DNA of 64,000 nt from Thermoanaerobacter sp. (GCA_014896455.1 JADBKJ010000012.1:1-64000), one strand, 5' to 3'. Positions 1 to 9,039 are shown, counted from the stretch's first letter. A program made the numbers and translations. Notes: a model not told the origin generated them from the sequence alone.

Positions 1-1
1 G

Positions 2-97
2 GCCAATAAATGTACAGACAATGGCAACAAAAAACTCGGCAATTTTGTAAAGTTAGGGAGAGAAGATGTCATTAATATCTATAAATTAGCAAAGTAG
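2..97 (+). CDS. C-terminal end of an unidentified protein (cut by window edge)
   Basis: The second plus-strand frame is open from the first base to a TAG at 95-97 and encodes 31 residues ending LGREDVINIYKLAK. The composition is Lys/Asn/Ile rich like the rest of the genome, and a strong hairpin follows nine bases after the stop, so this looks like a real gene end. No family can be named from 31 residues. The rest of the gene lies left of the window. Confidence 0.5.
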   Translation, partial: ANKCTDNGNKKLGNFVKLGREDVINIYKLAK

Positions 98-105
98 AAT
101 TTCTA

Positions 106-131
106 AAAGTCAGTCATTATTGACTGACTTT
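106..131 (+). terminator. Perfect 11-bp hairpin after the partial gene
   Basis: AAAGTCAGTCA (106-116), a TTAT loop, then TGACTGACTTT (121-131): a perfect inverted repeat just downstream of the stop at 97. The T tract is only three bases because the repeat element begins at once (CAGTTTGTTGAC from 132). This is probably the original terminator, interrupted or abutted by the element. Confidence 0.6.
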
Positions 132-395
132 CAGTTTGTTGACAAAGTTAAAAAATATTCAAAGGAGATATTTTGCATCGTCACTCCGATGTTCCAAAGC
201 GACAAAACTAAACTCGACTTTCGGGTTCCGGCAGGGTACCGGGCACAATCGACGTCCTGTCTCAGGTGCCCGCCTCCGCCCTCCTTGGCTTCGGCCCTGC
301 CTCCACCCTCAGTCTCGCTAAGTTTTGTTGCCGCTTTGTCACAAGTCGCACCGATTGCAAAATATCTCCTTTACGAAAGTTTGTCTACAGTCTGA
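132..395. repeat. Repeat element A: MITE-like, terminal inverted repeats, GC-rich core
   Basis: The left end (132-178) reads CAGTTTGTTGACAAAG and continues to AAAGGAGATATTTTGCA. The right end (352-395), on the other strand, reads CAGACTGTAGACAAAC and continues to the same AAAGGAGATATTTTGCA. A second inverted pair lies inside (CAAAGCG at 195-201, CGCTTTG at 332-338). The core is strikingly GC-rich: I count 42 of 60 G/C at 241-300 in an AT-rich genome. A small hairpin (AATGATT/AATCATT, 396-413) follows the right end. The same ends recur at 21647-21904 and, shorter, at 50141-50240. There is no transposase inside, so if mobile it is non-autonomous. Open frames across the core lack a ribosome site and are not called. 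Confidence 0.75.
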
Positions 396-510
396 AATGA
401 TTACAAAATCATTACAATTTCTTAACTTTATTAGTAATTACACATATTGTATCGGTTAAATGGATTAGTTTTTTGAGTTTTAGGAAAAATAAAAAAGGGA
501 GGTGGCACCC

Positions 511-690
511 GTGACTAATATAAATTGCACAGCCGATTGTATTTATCAAAAAGAAGGGAAATGCACTTTATCTGACCTCTCACAAATGATAAAGAACAAT
601 AGTTTTGTTGATGATAACTACAATAAAGACAATTTAAATAGTAAAAACATGAAAATAAATTGTGCTTATTATGTTCCAGTAAAAAAATAG
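511..690 (+). CDS. Small cysteine-rich protein, DUF1540-like
   Basis: About 59 residues. GTG at 511 is preferred because GGGAGG (497-502) lies 8 nt upstream; the in-frame GTG at 502 overlaps that ribosome site. Cysteines follow a C-x3-C-x8-C pattern near the N-terminus (INCTADCIYQKEGKC) with a further Cys near the C-terminus (INCAYYVP). This fits the DUF1540 family, found often in clostridia and probably metal-binding; the function is unknown. It is a monocistronic plus-strand gene, convergent with the peptide transporter and sharing a bidirectional terminator with it. Family assignment rests on the Cys spacing only. Confidence 0.65.
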   Translation: MTNINCTADCIYQKEGKCTLSDLSQMIKNNSFVDDNYNKDNLNSKNMKINCAYYVPVKK

Positions 691-726
691 CAACAACATA
701 GCTGCTAAAAAATTCCTATTTTATTA

Positions 727-755
727 AAAAAGGCACCCACTGAGAGTGCCTTTTT
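727..755. terminator. Bidirectional intrinsic terminator
   Basis: AAAAAGGCAC (727-736) and GTGCCTTTTT (746-755) form a 10-bp stem with a 9-base loop. Run of T on both strands. It serves the small plus-strand gene and the opp operon, whose last stop codon (754-756) overlaps the stem. Confidence 0.9.
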
Positions 756-1716
756 ATTTATTAAAAAGATGACAAGCAACAAAATGGCTGCTACCTACTT
801 CTTTAAGGGGTGGAGTTTGTTCTTTACAAATATCCATCGCATATTTGCATCTCGTTCTAAATCTACAACCAGATGGAGGATTTATTGGGCTTGGCACATC
901 GCCTTCAAGTATTATCCTTTCTCTTTTTCTCTCTACTTTAGGGTCAGGTATAGGCACAGCTGACAAAAGTGCCTGAGTATAAGGATGGAGGGGATTAGAA
1001 TAAAGCTCGGCGCTACTAGTCATTTCCACAATCATTCCTAAATACATTACAGCAACCTTATCACTTATATGCCTTACCATACTCAAGTCATGAGCAATAA
1101 ATAAGTAAGTAAGGCCTTTTTCTTGTTGCAAATTCATCAAAAGATTTACAATCTGAGCTTGTATAGAAACGTCTAAAGCAGATATAGGCTCGTCAGCTAT
1201 AATAAATTCTGGCTCTATAGCCATTGCCCTCGCTATACCAATTCTTTGTCTCTGACCACCTGAAAATTCGTGCGGAAATCTATTAGCGTGTTCTCTATTT
1301 AACCCTACCATCTCTAAAAGTTGATATATTCTTTCCATTCTTTCTTTTCCAGTATATAGCCCATGGATGTCAATTCCTTCACCAATGATATCCCCCACCG
1401 TCATACGAGGATTTAAAGAGGCATAGGGGTCTTGGAAAATCATTTGCGCTCTTCGGGCAAATTTCTTTCTTCCTTCGTAAGTTAGATGGTTAACTTTTTT
1501 TCCGTCGAATATTATTTCTCCTGCCGTTGGCTCATATAGTCCTATTATCGTACGACCTGTAGTAGATTTACCACACCCCGACTCTCCCACCAAACCTAAC
1601 GTTTCTCCTTTTTTAATGGTAAAGCTTACATCATCTACAGCTTTTAAAATACCGCCACTAACTTGAAAATATTTTTTTAAATTTTTAACTTCTAATAAAA
1701 CCTTGTTATCACTCAT
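754..1716 (-). CDS. oppF: Peptide/oligopeptide ABC transporter, ATP-binding protein
   Basis: 320 residues, the usual OppF/DppF length. Walker [10 protein letters not shown] at about residues 44-52, signature FSGGQRQR, Walker B FIIADEP with the D-loop SALD following, then the C-terminal oligopeptide-family extension with several Cys ([15 protein letters not shown]), which in this family can hold an iron-sulfur cluster. It is the second of the two ATPases that energise the OppBC channel at the inner face of the membrane. The start overlaps the oppD stop by 8 nt (ATGAGTGA), implying translational coupling. Last gene of the operon. Substrate (dipeptide versus longer peptide) cannot be read from sequence. 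Confidence 0.95.
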   Translation of the reverse strand: MSDNKVLLEVKNLKKYFQVSGGILKAVDDVSFTIKKGETLGLVGESGCGKSTTGRTIIGLYEPTAGEIIFDGKKVNHLTYEGRKKFARRAQMIFQDPYASLNPRMTVGDIIGEGIDIHGLYTGKERMERIYQLLEMVGLNREHANRFPHEFSGGQRQRIGIARAMAIEPEFIIADEPISALDVSIQAQIVNLLMNLQQEKGLTYLFIAHDLSMVRHISDKVAVMYLGMIVEMTSSAELYSNPLHPYTQALLSAVPIPDPKVERKRERIILEGDVPSPINPPSGCRFRTRCKYAMDICKEQTPPLKEVGSSHFVACHLFNK

Positions 1717-2740
1717 CTGCTGCTACCCCCATTTCGAACGGATTGGTAACTTTGGGAGCATAGGGGTGCTTAAGCCAACAAGCAACTTGATGAGTCTCTG
1801 ATTCTTTAGTCACCTCTGGCGGAGCTTCATAGCATATTTTCATAGCGTAGTCACATCTTGCTGCAAAAGGGCAACCAACAGGTGGTGCAAATAAATCAGG
1901 TGGCGTACCAATTATAGGTACAAGTCTTTCCTTGTTTTTGGCATCTAATCGTGGAACAGACCTCAACAATCCCCACGTATAAGGATGTTGTGGATGATAG
2001 AATATCTCATCTAAAGTTCCTCTTTCTATAATTTTTCCTGCATACATTACCACAACTCTATCAGCTATATCAGCAACAACTCCAAGGTCATGAGTAATGA
2101 TAATTATCGAAGTATTAAATTGTTTTTGCAAATCCTTCATCAAATCTAAAATCTGGGCTTGTATTGTAACGTCTAAAGCTGTAGTAGGTTCGTCTGCAAT
2201 TAATAATTTAGGTTTACAAGCAAGGGCAATAGCAATCATCGCCCTCTGTCTCATGCCGCCAGAAAATTCATGAGGATATTGATGAATTCTTTTTTCAGCA
2301 TTAGGGATACCGACAATATCTAACATTTCTTTAGCCCTTTTCATAGCCTCTGTTCTGGTCACATCTTCATGTTTTAAAATTACTTCAGCAATTTGATTCC
2401 CTATTGTCATTGTAGGGTTTAAAGAAGTCATAGGATCTTGGAATATCATACCAATTTTTGAACCTCTTATTGATTGCATCTCTTTATCCGTATAGTTAGT
2501 TATATCTTTTCCGTCAAATATAATTTTTCCACCCTTTAATCTTCCTGGAGGTTCAGGGTTTAGTTTCATTACAGCATGCATTGTAACAGACTTACCACAG
2601 CCAGATTCTCCAACAATCGCTAACGCTTCTCCTTTATACACTTCAAAGCTTACGCCTCTTACTGCTTTAACCTCCCCGGCATATGTGTCAAAAGAGTATT
2701 CCAGATCTTTTACTTCTAACAATACTTCCTTTTTTTCCAT
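1709..2740 (-). CDS. oppD: Peptide/oligopeptide ABC transporter, ATP-binding protein
   Basis: 343 residues. Walker A GESGCGKS at about 44-51, signature FSGGMRQR, Walker B LLIADEP followed by TTALD, and the C-terminal oligopeptide-family region with Cys residues (GCPFAARCDYAMKIC, VACW). It pairs with OppF as a heterodimeric ATPase. It lies 12 nt after oppC and overlaps oppF by 8 nt. A ribosome site is visible upstream (AGGAGG, minus strand near 2750). Confidence 0.95.
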   Translation of the reverse strand: MEKKEVLLEVKDLEYSFDTYAGEVKAVRGVSFEVYKGEALAIVGESGCGKSVTMHAVMKLNPEPPGRLKGGKIIFDGKDITNYTDKEMQSIRGSKIGMIFQDPMTSLNPTMTIGNQIAEVILKHEDVTRTEAMKRAKEMLDIVGIPNAEKRIHQYPHEFSGGMRQRAMIAIALACKPKLLIADEPTTALDVTIQAQILDLMKDLQKQFNTSIIIITHDLGVVADIADRVVVMYAGKIIERGTLDEIFYHPQHPYTWGLLRSVPRLDAKNKERLVPIIGTPPDLFAPPVGCPFAARCDYAMKICYEAPPEVTKESETHQVACWLKHPYAPKVTNPFEMGVAADE

Positions 2741-2752
2741 GTCAATTCCTCC

Positions 2753-3670
2753 TTATTTGCGCAACCTTGGGTCCAAAGCATCTCTTAAACCATCACCTAA
2801 TAAGTTGAAAGAGAGCATTGTCATACTTATGAAAAATGCCGGGAAGAACAGCTGATATGGGTACATCAAAAGAACATTGGTAGCATCATTAGCTAAAGTT
2901 CCCCAACTTGCTAAAGGAGGCTGCACGCCAAGGCCTATATAACTTAAGAATGCTTCTGTAAAAATTGCCGCAGGAACGTCAAAAGTTATAGAAACTATTA
3001 TTGGACCTAAAGTGTTTGGGATTAAGTGCTTTAAAATTATTCTTGCAGGAGAAGCACCTAAAGTCTTTGCTGCTAACACAAATTCCTGCTCTTTTAATTG
3101 CAAAACCTGTCCTCTTACAAGCCTTGCCATTCCAACCCAACCTGTTATAACCATGGCAACAATTATGGTTACAACTCCAGGTCCCATAACGAGCATGAGA
3201 AGTATAACTAGTATGAGATATGGTATGCCGTAGAGTATATCTACAATGCGCATCATTATGTTGTCGATCTGACCGCCAAAATAGCCAGAAATTCCGCCGT
3301 AGATGACACCAATTATACCATCCAGTAAAGCCGCTGCAATACCTATAGTAAGGGATATTCTCGCTCCCATCCACGTCCTCACAAATAAGTCCCTGCCAAG
3401 ATAATCCGTACCAAACCAATGCTCAGCAGATGGTGGTTTGTTTGTCATCATAAGGTTTTGGTCAGAATATTTGTAAGGTAGCATATAAGGACCTATAATC
3501 GCCATTATACCCAATAAGATAAGAAACACCAAAGATGCCATTGCAACTTTATTCATTTTAAGCCTTCTCCATGCATCTTGCCAATAAGTCATACTGGGAC
3601 GTACAATCGCTTGGCTTTCTTCAATATTAGGCCCTACTCTTTCAAATTTCTCTCTTGTAATTTCAACCAC
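2753..3670 (-). CDS. oppC: Peptide/oligopeptide ABC transporter permease
   Basis: 305 residues. There is an N-terminal cytoplasmic stretch, a first membrane helix near residues 45-70, then the OppC N-terminal and BPD transmembrane domains with about six helices. The EAA-type loop is visible around KTLGASPARIILKHLIPN, where the ATPases dock. It starts 2 nt after oppB ends. Inner-membrane half-channel with OppB. Confidence 0.94.
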   Translation of the reverse strand: MVEITREKFERVGPNIEESQAIVRPSMTYWQDAWRRLKMNKVAMASLVFLILLGIMAIIGPYMLPYKYSDQNLMMTNKPPSAEHWFGTDYLGRDLFVRTWMGARISLTIGIAAALLDGIIGVIYGGISGYFGGQIDNIMMRIVDILYGIPYLILVILLMLVMGPGVVTIIVAMVITGWVGMARLVRGQVLQLKEQEFVLAAKTLGASPARIILKHLIPNTLGPIIVSITFDVPAAIFTEAFLSYIGLGVQPPLASWGTLANDATNVLLMYPYQLFFPAFFISMTMLSFNLLGDGLRDALDPRLRK

Positions 3671-3672
3671 CG

Positions 3673-4602
3673 TTATTTACCTCCCTTAGCAAGTCTTATT
3701 CTTGGATCAATTAAACCGTATGTTATATCTACAAGGAATACTAGGAATACAAGGATAGCACTGTAGAAAATAGTCGTTCCCAATATCATAGTATAGTCGT
3801 TGTTATATATACTCTGCACAAAATATTTACCAAGACCTGGTATGCCAAATATTCTTTCAACGACAAAAGTACCTGTAACGATTCCTGCAATCAATGGTCC
3901 CAATACCGTTATTACTGGCAAAATGGCATTTCTTATCATATGCCTCCAAATAATCTCGAAAGAAGAAAGCCCTTTTGATTTGGCAGTCTTTATATAGTCC
4001 TGTCCAATTACATCAAGCATACTTGCCCTCATTAAACGAGAAATTATTGACAGTGAAGCAAAAGAAAGCGCTATTGAAGGAAGTATAGTATGAGCAAAAG
4101 TTCCCCATCCTGACACAGGAAGCCATCTTAATTTTGAAGCTATCCAATACTGCAACAAAGTAGCGATAATAAAATTAGGCACAGACCTTCCTATAATTGC
4201 CAAAATCATTGAAACATAATCCCAAAAACCATTTCTGTTTAATGCCGCTACAATTCCAAGAATCAATCCTAAAAATACTCCTAGGATTATCGATTGCATT
4301 CCTATTTGAAAAGAGGCCGGAAAACCATTTGCTATAATTTCATTTACCGTTCTATTCAAATATTTTAATGAAATGCCTAGATCCCCATGTAGTAAATTTC
4401 TTAGATAATATCCATATTGGACAATTAAAGGTTTATCCAAGTGATACTTAGCCAGCATGTTCTGTCTTATCTGCTCTGGGACTCTTTTTTCGCTTGTAAA
4501 AGGATCCCCAGGAATCATGTGCATTAAGAAAAATGTTAAAGTGACAATGACCCACAAAGTTATAATCATATACATCGTTCGTTCTAAAGTATATCTTAGC
4601 AA
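3673..4602 (-). CDS. oppB: Peptide/oligopeptide ABC transporter permease
   Basis: 309 residues, standard for OppB/DppB. The first helix is at the extreme N-terminus (YMIITLWVIVTLTFFLMHMIPGDPF, with the typical MIPGDP motif), and an EAA loop reads AKSKGLSSFEIIWRHMIRN. It forms the peptide channel with OppC. It is separated from the upstream binding-protein gene by 106 nt containing a 13-bp hairpin, which may set unequal expression of binding protein and permease. Confidence 0.94.
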   Translation of the reverse strand: MLRYTLERTMYMIITLWVIVTLTFFLMHMIPGDPFTSEKRVPEQIRQNMLAKYHLDKPLIVQYGYYLRNLLHGDLGISLKYLNRTVNEIIANGFPASFQIGMQSIILGVFLGLILGIVAALNRNGFWDYVSMILAIIGRSVPNFIIATLLQYWIASKLRWLPVSGWGTFAHTILPSIALSFASLSIISRLMRASMLDVIGQDYIKTAKSKGLSSFEIIWRHMIRNAILPVITVLGPLIAGIVTGTFVVERIFGIPGLGKYFVQSIYNNDYTMILGTTIFYSAILVFLVFLVDITYGLIDPRIRLAKGGK

Positions 4603-4640
4603 ATTTTTACACCTCCAATGGCGTTTGATGTAAATATACA

Positions 4641-4674
4641 GCGAATATATATGACCTATGCCATATATATTCGC
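4641..4674 (-). other. Intercistronic 13-bp hairpin between oppA and oppB
   Basis: GCGAATATATATG (4641-4653) and CATATATATTCGC (4662-4674) pair perfectly around an 8-base loop. There is no T tract on the minus strand, so it is more likely an mRNA-stabilising or partial attenuation structure after the binding-protein gene than a terminator. Confidence 0.7.
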
Positions 4675-4708
4675 ATTTCTTCTAAATCCTTCTTTCTTTA
4701 ATTTTTAT

Positions 4709-6358
4709 TTATTTTCCCTCAATGTAAGTCCATTTCATCTCCCAATCAGGGCCAAATGTTGGGAAGTAAAGATTCTTTACATACGGTTTTACCACATATG
4801 CCCTTGCTTGGAACCACAATGGACCAATTGGCATATCTTCCATTAAGATTTTTTCTGCTTGAATCATTTCTTCATTTCTTGCTTTTAAGTCACCATTTAC
4901 TTTTGCTTCTTCTATGAGTTTATCGTAATTTGGATTGCTGTAGAAAGCTGTGTTATTACCATTGTTTGTCTCCCACATATCAAGGAAGGTCATTGGATCG
5001 TTGTAGTCAGCCCCCCAACCAGCAAGAACTATTTGATAATCTCCTTTGTCCATCATGTCGAGTCTTACTTTAAATGCTACGCTTTGAATCTCAACTTGCA
5101 CTCCAAGAGCTTGATTCCACATTTGTTGTAAAGCTACTGCGTATTTTTTAGCAGTATCTGTATCACCAGTTAAGAACTTAATGTTGGGGAGTTTGCTAAG
5201 GCCAAGCTCTTGTAAGCCTTTTTGCAAGTATTCTTTTGCTTGTGCTACATCATTGTCTTTGAAATATCCTGGTCCAGCTTCACTCCTAAAATCTCCGTTG
5301 TAACCAGGAATTCCAGGCGGAACAATGGCTTCTGCTGGTATAGAACCATTTTTAGCAACTTCTTTTACAAAAAGCTCTCTATTTATTGAAAGAGTAAATG
5401 CCTTTCTTATATTAGCATTTTTAAATATTTTATCTTTATTATTGAATTGCAAATACCAAACAGTCGCAAGTGCATAGTTGTGATATTCAGGTGAATCTTT
5501 ATATTTATCTATATAGTCTCCAGGAATAAAGATAGAATCAAAAGCTCCCGTATCATAGTTTTGCACCAGAGAGTTATTGTCCTTTATCATACTGAAATTA
5601 ATTGTTTGAAGTTTTACATTATCTTTATCCCAATAATATGGGTTCTTTTCAAGGACAATGTTTTGTTCATGGTTCCATTCTTTTACTATAAATGGACCAC
5701 TGTATACCATATTGTTGGGGTCAGAGCCAACTTTATCTCCATATTTTTCATATATTGCTTTTTCGAGAGGCATATAAGTTACAAAAGAAGTCAATCCTAA
5801 AAATTGAGGTGCTGGTGCTTTTAAAGTAACCTGCAAAGTCTTATCATCTAAAGCCTTGACCCCTACTTGGTCAGCACTGCCTTTGCCAGAGTTATATTCT
5901 TCTGCCCCCTTAATATAGTACAACTGATAAGCGTATTGAGAACCTGTATTAGGGTCAAGAGCTCTTTTCCACGCATATTCAAAGTCATAAGCTGTTATAG
6001 GATTGCCATCACTCCATTTAGCATCTCTTAAATAGAAAGTATAGGTAAGCCCATCCTCTGATATTGTCCAATCTTTTGCAAGTCCTGAACCTTTCTCAAT
6101 CTTTCCGTCTTTATTGTATCTTACAAGTCCTTCTAGCACGTCATTTAAAATTGTAATAGAAACTTCATCTGTAGCTTTTTGAGGGTCCAGTGTTGGTGGT
6201 TCATCACCTAAATTTAAATTCAATACTTGTTCACTCTGAGTATTTGTAGAAGTTGTACTCGTAGCAGTTTTACTTTGACCACTGCAACCTGCTAGTAATG
6301 CGCTTAAAACTAATACTAGAGAAAGCAATGTTACTATAATTCTTTTGTGTTTCAACAT
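4709..6358 (-). CDS. oppA: Peptide-binding lipoprotein (OppA/DppA family), copy 2
   Basis: 549 residues. Lipoprotein signal: basic start MLKHKR, hydrophobic stretch, lipobox LLAGC (Cys near 25), then a Ser/Thr-rich linker. The mature part is a family-5 extracellular solute-binding protein with characteristic segments such as GLARDW/AKDW, DAKWSDGNPITAYDFEYAWKR and GWGADYNDPMTFL. The ribosome site AGGAGGAG is well placed. A paralog lies immediately upstream (6917-8569) and many blocks are identical, so this is a tandem duplication. It delivers peptides outside the membrane to OppBC. It may be transcribed from its own promoter (6647-6675). Confidence 0.94.
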   Translation of the reverse strand: MLKHKRIIVTLLSLVLVLSALLAGCSGQSKTATSTTSTNTQSEQVLNLNLGDEPPTLDPQKATDEVSITILNDVLEGLVRYNKDGKIEKGSGLAKDWTISEDGLTYTFYLRDAKWSDGNPITAYDFEYAWKRALDPNTGSQYAYQLYYIKGAEEYNSGKGSADQVGVKALDDKTLQVTLKAPAPQFLGLTSFVTYMPLEKAIYEKYGDKVGSDPNNMVYSGPFIVKEWNHEQNIVLEKNPYYWDKDNVKLQTINFSMIKDNNSLVQNYDTGAFDSIFIPGDYIDKYKDSPEYHNYALATVWYLQFNNKDKIFKNANIRKAFTLSINRELFVKEVAKNGSIPAEAIVPPGIPGYNGDFRSEAGPGYFKDNDVAQAKEYLQKGLQELGLSKLPNIKFLTGDTDTAKKYAVALQQMWNQALGVQVEIQSVAFKVRLDMMDKGDYQIVLAGWGADYNDPMTFLDMWETNNGNNTAFYSNPNYDKLIEEAKVNGDLKARNEEMIQAEKILMEDMPIGPLWFQARAYVVKPYVKNLYFPTFGPDWEMKWTYIEGK

Positions 6359-6443
6359 TTACATCTCCTCCTATTTTCTGTAAAATAAAATTTAAATCAA
6401 CTTGACCCCCCCAAAATATAAAAAGAGCTTTTTATATATCTTT

Positions 6444-6464
6444 ACTTCACCTCCTTAGTGAAGT
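6444..6464 (-). promoter_or_regulatory. Hairpin holding an orphan Shine-Dalgarno sequence in the oppA leader
   Basis: ACTTCAC (6444-6450) pairs with GTGAAGT (6458-6464). Read on the minus strand, the loop and one arm contain AAGGAGGTGA, a full-strength ribosome site, but no ATG/GTG/TTG follows at a useful distance. A second perfect 10-bp inverted repeat lies upstream (AAATGATATA 6493-6502, TATATCATTT 6511-6520). Together they suggest a structured leader about 280 nt long. Confidence 0.4.
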
Positions 6465-6621
6465 GGGGATTTGAAAATTGTATATTGCTTATAAATGATA
6501 TATTACATTTTATATCATTTGGCTATGATAATCAATATACAAATTTAAACACTTGAGAAAAGCTTTTCTTTATATATTTATATAATTAGACAAAAATTTA
6601 AAAAATCCTTCAATTTTTATT

Positions 6622-6650
6622 TAATGTTTAAAATTTTTTTGTAAACATTA
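6622..6650. promoter_or_regulatory. 9-bp inverted repeat over the oppA -10 region (operator candidate)
   Basis: TAATGTTTA (6622-6630) and TAAACATTA (6642-6650) are perfect inverted copies 11 bases apart. The right arm runs into the -10 hexamer of the promoter at 6647-6675, a typical position for a repressor site. The regulator is unknown. Confidence 0.45.
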
Positions 6651-6675
6651 TATCAAAATTTAAATGCGTAAACAA
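6647..6675 (-). promoter_or_regulatory. Sigma-A-type promoter of the second oppA
   Basis: On the minus strand TTGTTT, 17-bp spacer, TATAAT, with an extended -10 (TGA before TATAAT). The leader to the ATG is about 280 nt and AT-rich. Apart from the hairpins at 6444-6520 I see nothing else in the 6359-6862 gap. Confidence 0.6.
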
Positions 6676-6862
6676 AATTGCGATTTTTATTCAATTTTAT
6701 TACATTAAAGTTTTATATAATTAAATTCATCCCCTCCTGCTTTAATTATTATCCACCTTAAGCTTTTTTAAATCAAGCGAATTATTTGTATATTTTAAAC
6801 TTTTTGTTTAATTGTATTATAAGTATGTTTATTCTTAATATTTAAATTTACCGTTAAACTCT

Positions 6863-6892
6863 AAAGACCAGGCCTTTCAAGACCTGGTCTTT
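6863..6892 (-). terminator. Intrinsic terminator after first oppA copy
   Basis: AAAGACCAGG (6863-6872) pairs with CCTGGTCTTT (6883-6892), just past the stop of the upstream paralog. Partial read-through into the next oppA is possible. Confidence 0.8.
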
Positions 6893-6916
6893 ATTCCTTC
6901 TCAATTGTATTTCCCT

Positions 6917-8569
6917 TTATTTATTCTTTCCCTCAATATATGTCCATTTCCATTCGTTGTCAACACCAACTGGAAATCTTACCCAATCCTTTACATATGG
7001 TCTTTGCAGGTATGCTCTTCCTGCAAAGTAGAGAGGACCAATTGGCATGTCTTCCATCAATATCTTTTCTGCTTCATGCATTGCTTGCATTCTGACTGCA
7101 TTGTCATTTGTAGAGTTAGCCTTTTTTATGAGTTCATCGTATTTTGGATTGCTGTAGAAGGCTGTGTTGTTTCCACCACCTGTTACCCAAAGGTCCATAA
7201 ACGTCATCGGATCATTGTAGTCAGCTCCCCAACCAGCATATACTATGTCATAATCTCCTTTGTCCATCATATCAAGTCTCACCTTAAAAGCAACATTTAC
7301 AATATCAACACTTACACCCAAGTTTTTGTTCCAGAATTCTTGCAATGCCTGGGTATGTTTCTTAGCAGCATCAGTATCTCCACCTACAAATTTTATTTTT
7401 GGAAGCTTATCGATTCCCAACTCTTGCATTCCTTTTGCAAGAAGTTCTTTTGCCTTATCTACATCATTGTCTTTAAAGAAATCTCCGCCTTCTTTTCTAA
7501 ACTCGTCTTTTTCACCTGGTATCCCTGGCGGAACAAACGAAAGAGCAGGTATTGAACCATTCTTTAAAATATTATCTACAAAAGCTTTTCTATCTACTCC
7601 ATATGTGAAAGCTTTTCTCATGTTAACATTTGAGAATATTTTGCTCTTATTATTGAACTGTAAATACCATGTTATAGCCATTGCCATTTGATGAAAATTA
7701 GGATCGTCTTTGTACTTGTCAATATATTGCCCTGGTACACCTATACTATCATATTCTCCTGCTTCGTATTTTTGAACAATGGCATTTTCATCCTTTAACA
7801 TATCCATATTTATTCTTTCCAGCTTTACATTGTCTTTATCCCAGTAATTTGGATTTTTTTCAAGAACAATGTTTTGTTCATGGTTCCATTCTTTTACTAT
7901 GAATGGCCCAGAATAGACCATTGTATCTGGTGAGGAACCATATTTGTCTCCATATTTTTCAACAGCAGCTTTTTGCGCTGGCAAATATGTGATAAAAGCT
8001 GTTAACCCTAAAAATTGAGGAGCTGGTTTTTCAAGGATGACTTCCAATGTTTTATCATCAAGGGCTTTTACTCCCACATCTTCAGCTTTTGCTTCTCCAC
8101 TATTATATGCCTCAGCATTTTTAATGTAGTAAAGCATATATGCGTACTGTGAAGCTGTTTCTGGAGCAAGGGCTCTCTTCCACGCGTATTCAAAATCATG
8201 AGCAGTTATAGGAGTGCCATCACTCCATTTAGCATCTCTTAGATGGAAAACATATCTCAATCCATCATCTGAAATCTCCCAATCCAAAGCAAGTCCAGAA
8301 CCTTTTTCCACTCTGCCATCTTTATTTAGTCTAACTAGGCCTTCTAATGTAGCATTCAAAATATCAAAAGACACAACATCTGTCGCCAGTTGTGGGTCAA
8401 GGTTTGGTGGTTCTTCCCCTAAATTAATATTCAATACTTGTTCATCTGCAAGTTGAGATTCAGAAGATTTATCAGTTGGAGACGTTGATTGTTTTGAACA
8501 TCCTACAAAAAGCACTGACGATAAAATAAATAAAACAGCTAATGCTAATACTAATATTCTTTTTCTCAT
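6917..8569 (-). CDS. oppA: Peptide-binding lipoprotein (OppA/DppA family), copy 1
   Basis: 550 residues from the chosen start. ATG at 8569 (MRKRILVLAL) has AGGGGGG 7 nt upstream; an in-frame ATG 24 bases earlier has no ribosome site. Lipobox LFVGC near residue 24, then a Ser/Thr linker and the family-5 solute-binding fold. It shares long blocks with the downstream copy (EWNHEQNIVLEKNP, GWGADYNDPMTF). As the first gene of the cluster, with a terminator behind it, it may be expressed in excess over the rest. Two binding proteins feeding one transporter would broaden the peptide range; that is inference. Confidence 0.93.
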   Translation of the reverse strand: MRKRILVLALAVLFILSSVLFVGCSKQSTSPTDKSSESQLADEQVLNINLGEEPPNLDPQLATDVVSFDILNATLEGLVRLNKDGRVEKGSGLALDWEISDDGLRYVFHLRDAKWSDGTPITAHDFEYAWKRALAPETASQYAYMLYYIKNAEAYNSGEAKAEDVGVKALDDKTLEVILEKPAPQFLGLTAFITYLPAQKAAVEKYGDKYGSSPDTMVYSGPFIVKEWNHEQNIVLEKNPNYWDKDNVKLERINMDMLKDENAIVQKYEAGEYDSIGVPGQYIDKYKDDPNFHQMAMAITWYLQFNNKSKIFSNVNMRKAFTYGVDRKAFVDNILKNGSIPALSFVPPGIPGEKDEFRKEGGDFFKDNDVDKAKELLAKGMQELGIDKLPKIKFVGGDTDAAKKHTQALQEFWNKNLGVSVDIVNVAFKVRLDMMDKGDYDIVYAGWGADYNDPMTFMDLWVTGGGNNTAFYSNPKYDELIKKANSTNDNAVRMQAMHEAEKILMEDMPIGPLYFAGRAYLQRPYVKDWVRFPVGVDNEWKWTYIEGKNK

Positions 8570-8698
8570 CAAAAACCCCCCTCTTATTAACATTTTTTAA
8601 AATTTCATCTCTCTTACCTTCTATTACAATTTCATGCCTCACCCCCTTAGCCTTTATAAAAATTATCAGTAAAATTAAAATTATTTTTCTTGTCTACA

Positions 8699-8726
8699 AT
8701 TATATATATTAGATAAAATCTACAAA
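8699..8726 (-). promoter_or_regulatory. Probable promoter of the opp cluster
   Basis: On the minus strand TTTGTA, 16 bp, TATAAT, about 130 nt before the first oppA. The -35 is weak. The rest of 8570-9039 is AT-rich and I see no gene or clear structure in it. Confidence 0.4.
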
Positions 8727-9039
8727 ATTCCTTCTAAAATTTTATGAATTTTTTATTATTCTAATTGCAAATCCAAAAGAATAAAATATTATTTGACTAT
8801 TCACTAATTAGCAAAAAAATTTAGCCCTTCAACGATTAATCAATTTGTTTAGTAAAAATAAAATACGGACAAATCTAGCAAATAAGCAATATTTCAGCAA
8901 TCTCGAGAAAAAACAGCTTTAGATAATTATATCATCTAATTTTTACATATACAATATTATTTTACGAATTCAGTGAAAATTATTTAATCAATCAAATTTA
9001 CTTGTAATTGTCATTTTATTGCGAATAAAATAAAAAAAA

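Noticed and set aside
132-160. TTGACA in the element ends as an outward or inward promoter
   Set aside because: No -10 hexamer follows at 16-18 bp in any of the copies, and the G of TTGACA is not conserved.
195-338. Element A core as a HEARO/IscB-type guide RNA
   Set aside because: The high GC content and hairpins are suggestive, but I cannot match the consensus from memory and there is no nuclease gene, so I leave it unassigned.
120-395. Plus-strand open frames of 91 and 61 codons in element A
   Set aside because: They start inside the terminal repeat, have no ribosome site, and the residue composition (Pro/Ser/Leu rich) just reflects the GC-rich core.
6905-7555. 216-codon plus-strand frame opposite the first oppA
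   Set aside because: It is a shadow of the strongly supported oppA frame; there is no ribosome site and the composition is Cys/Phe/Tyr rich.
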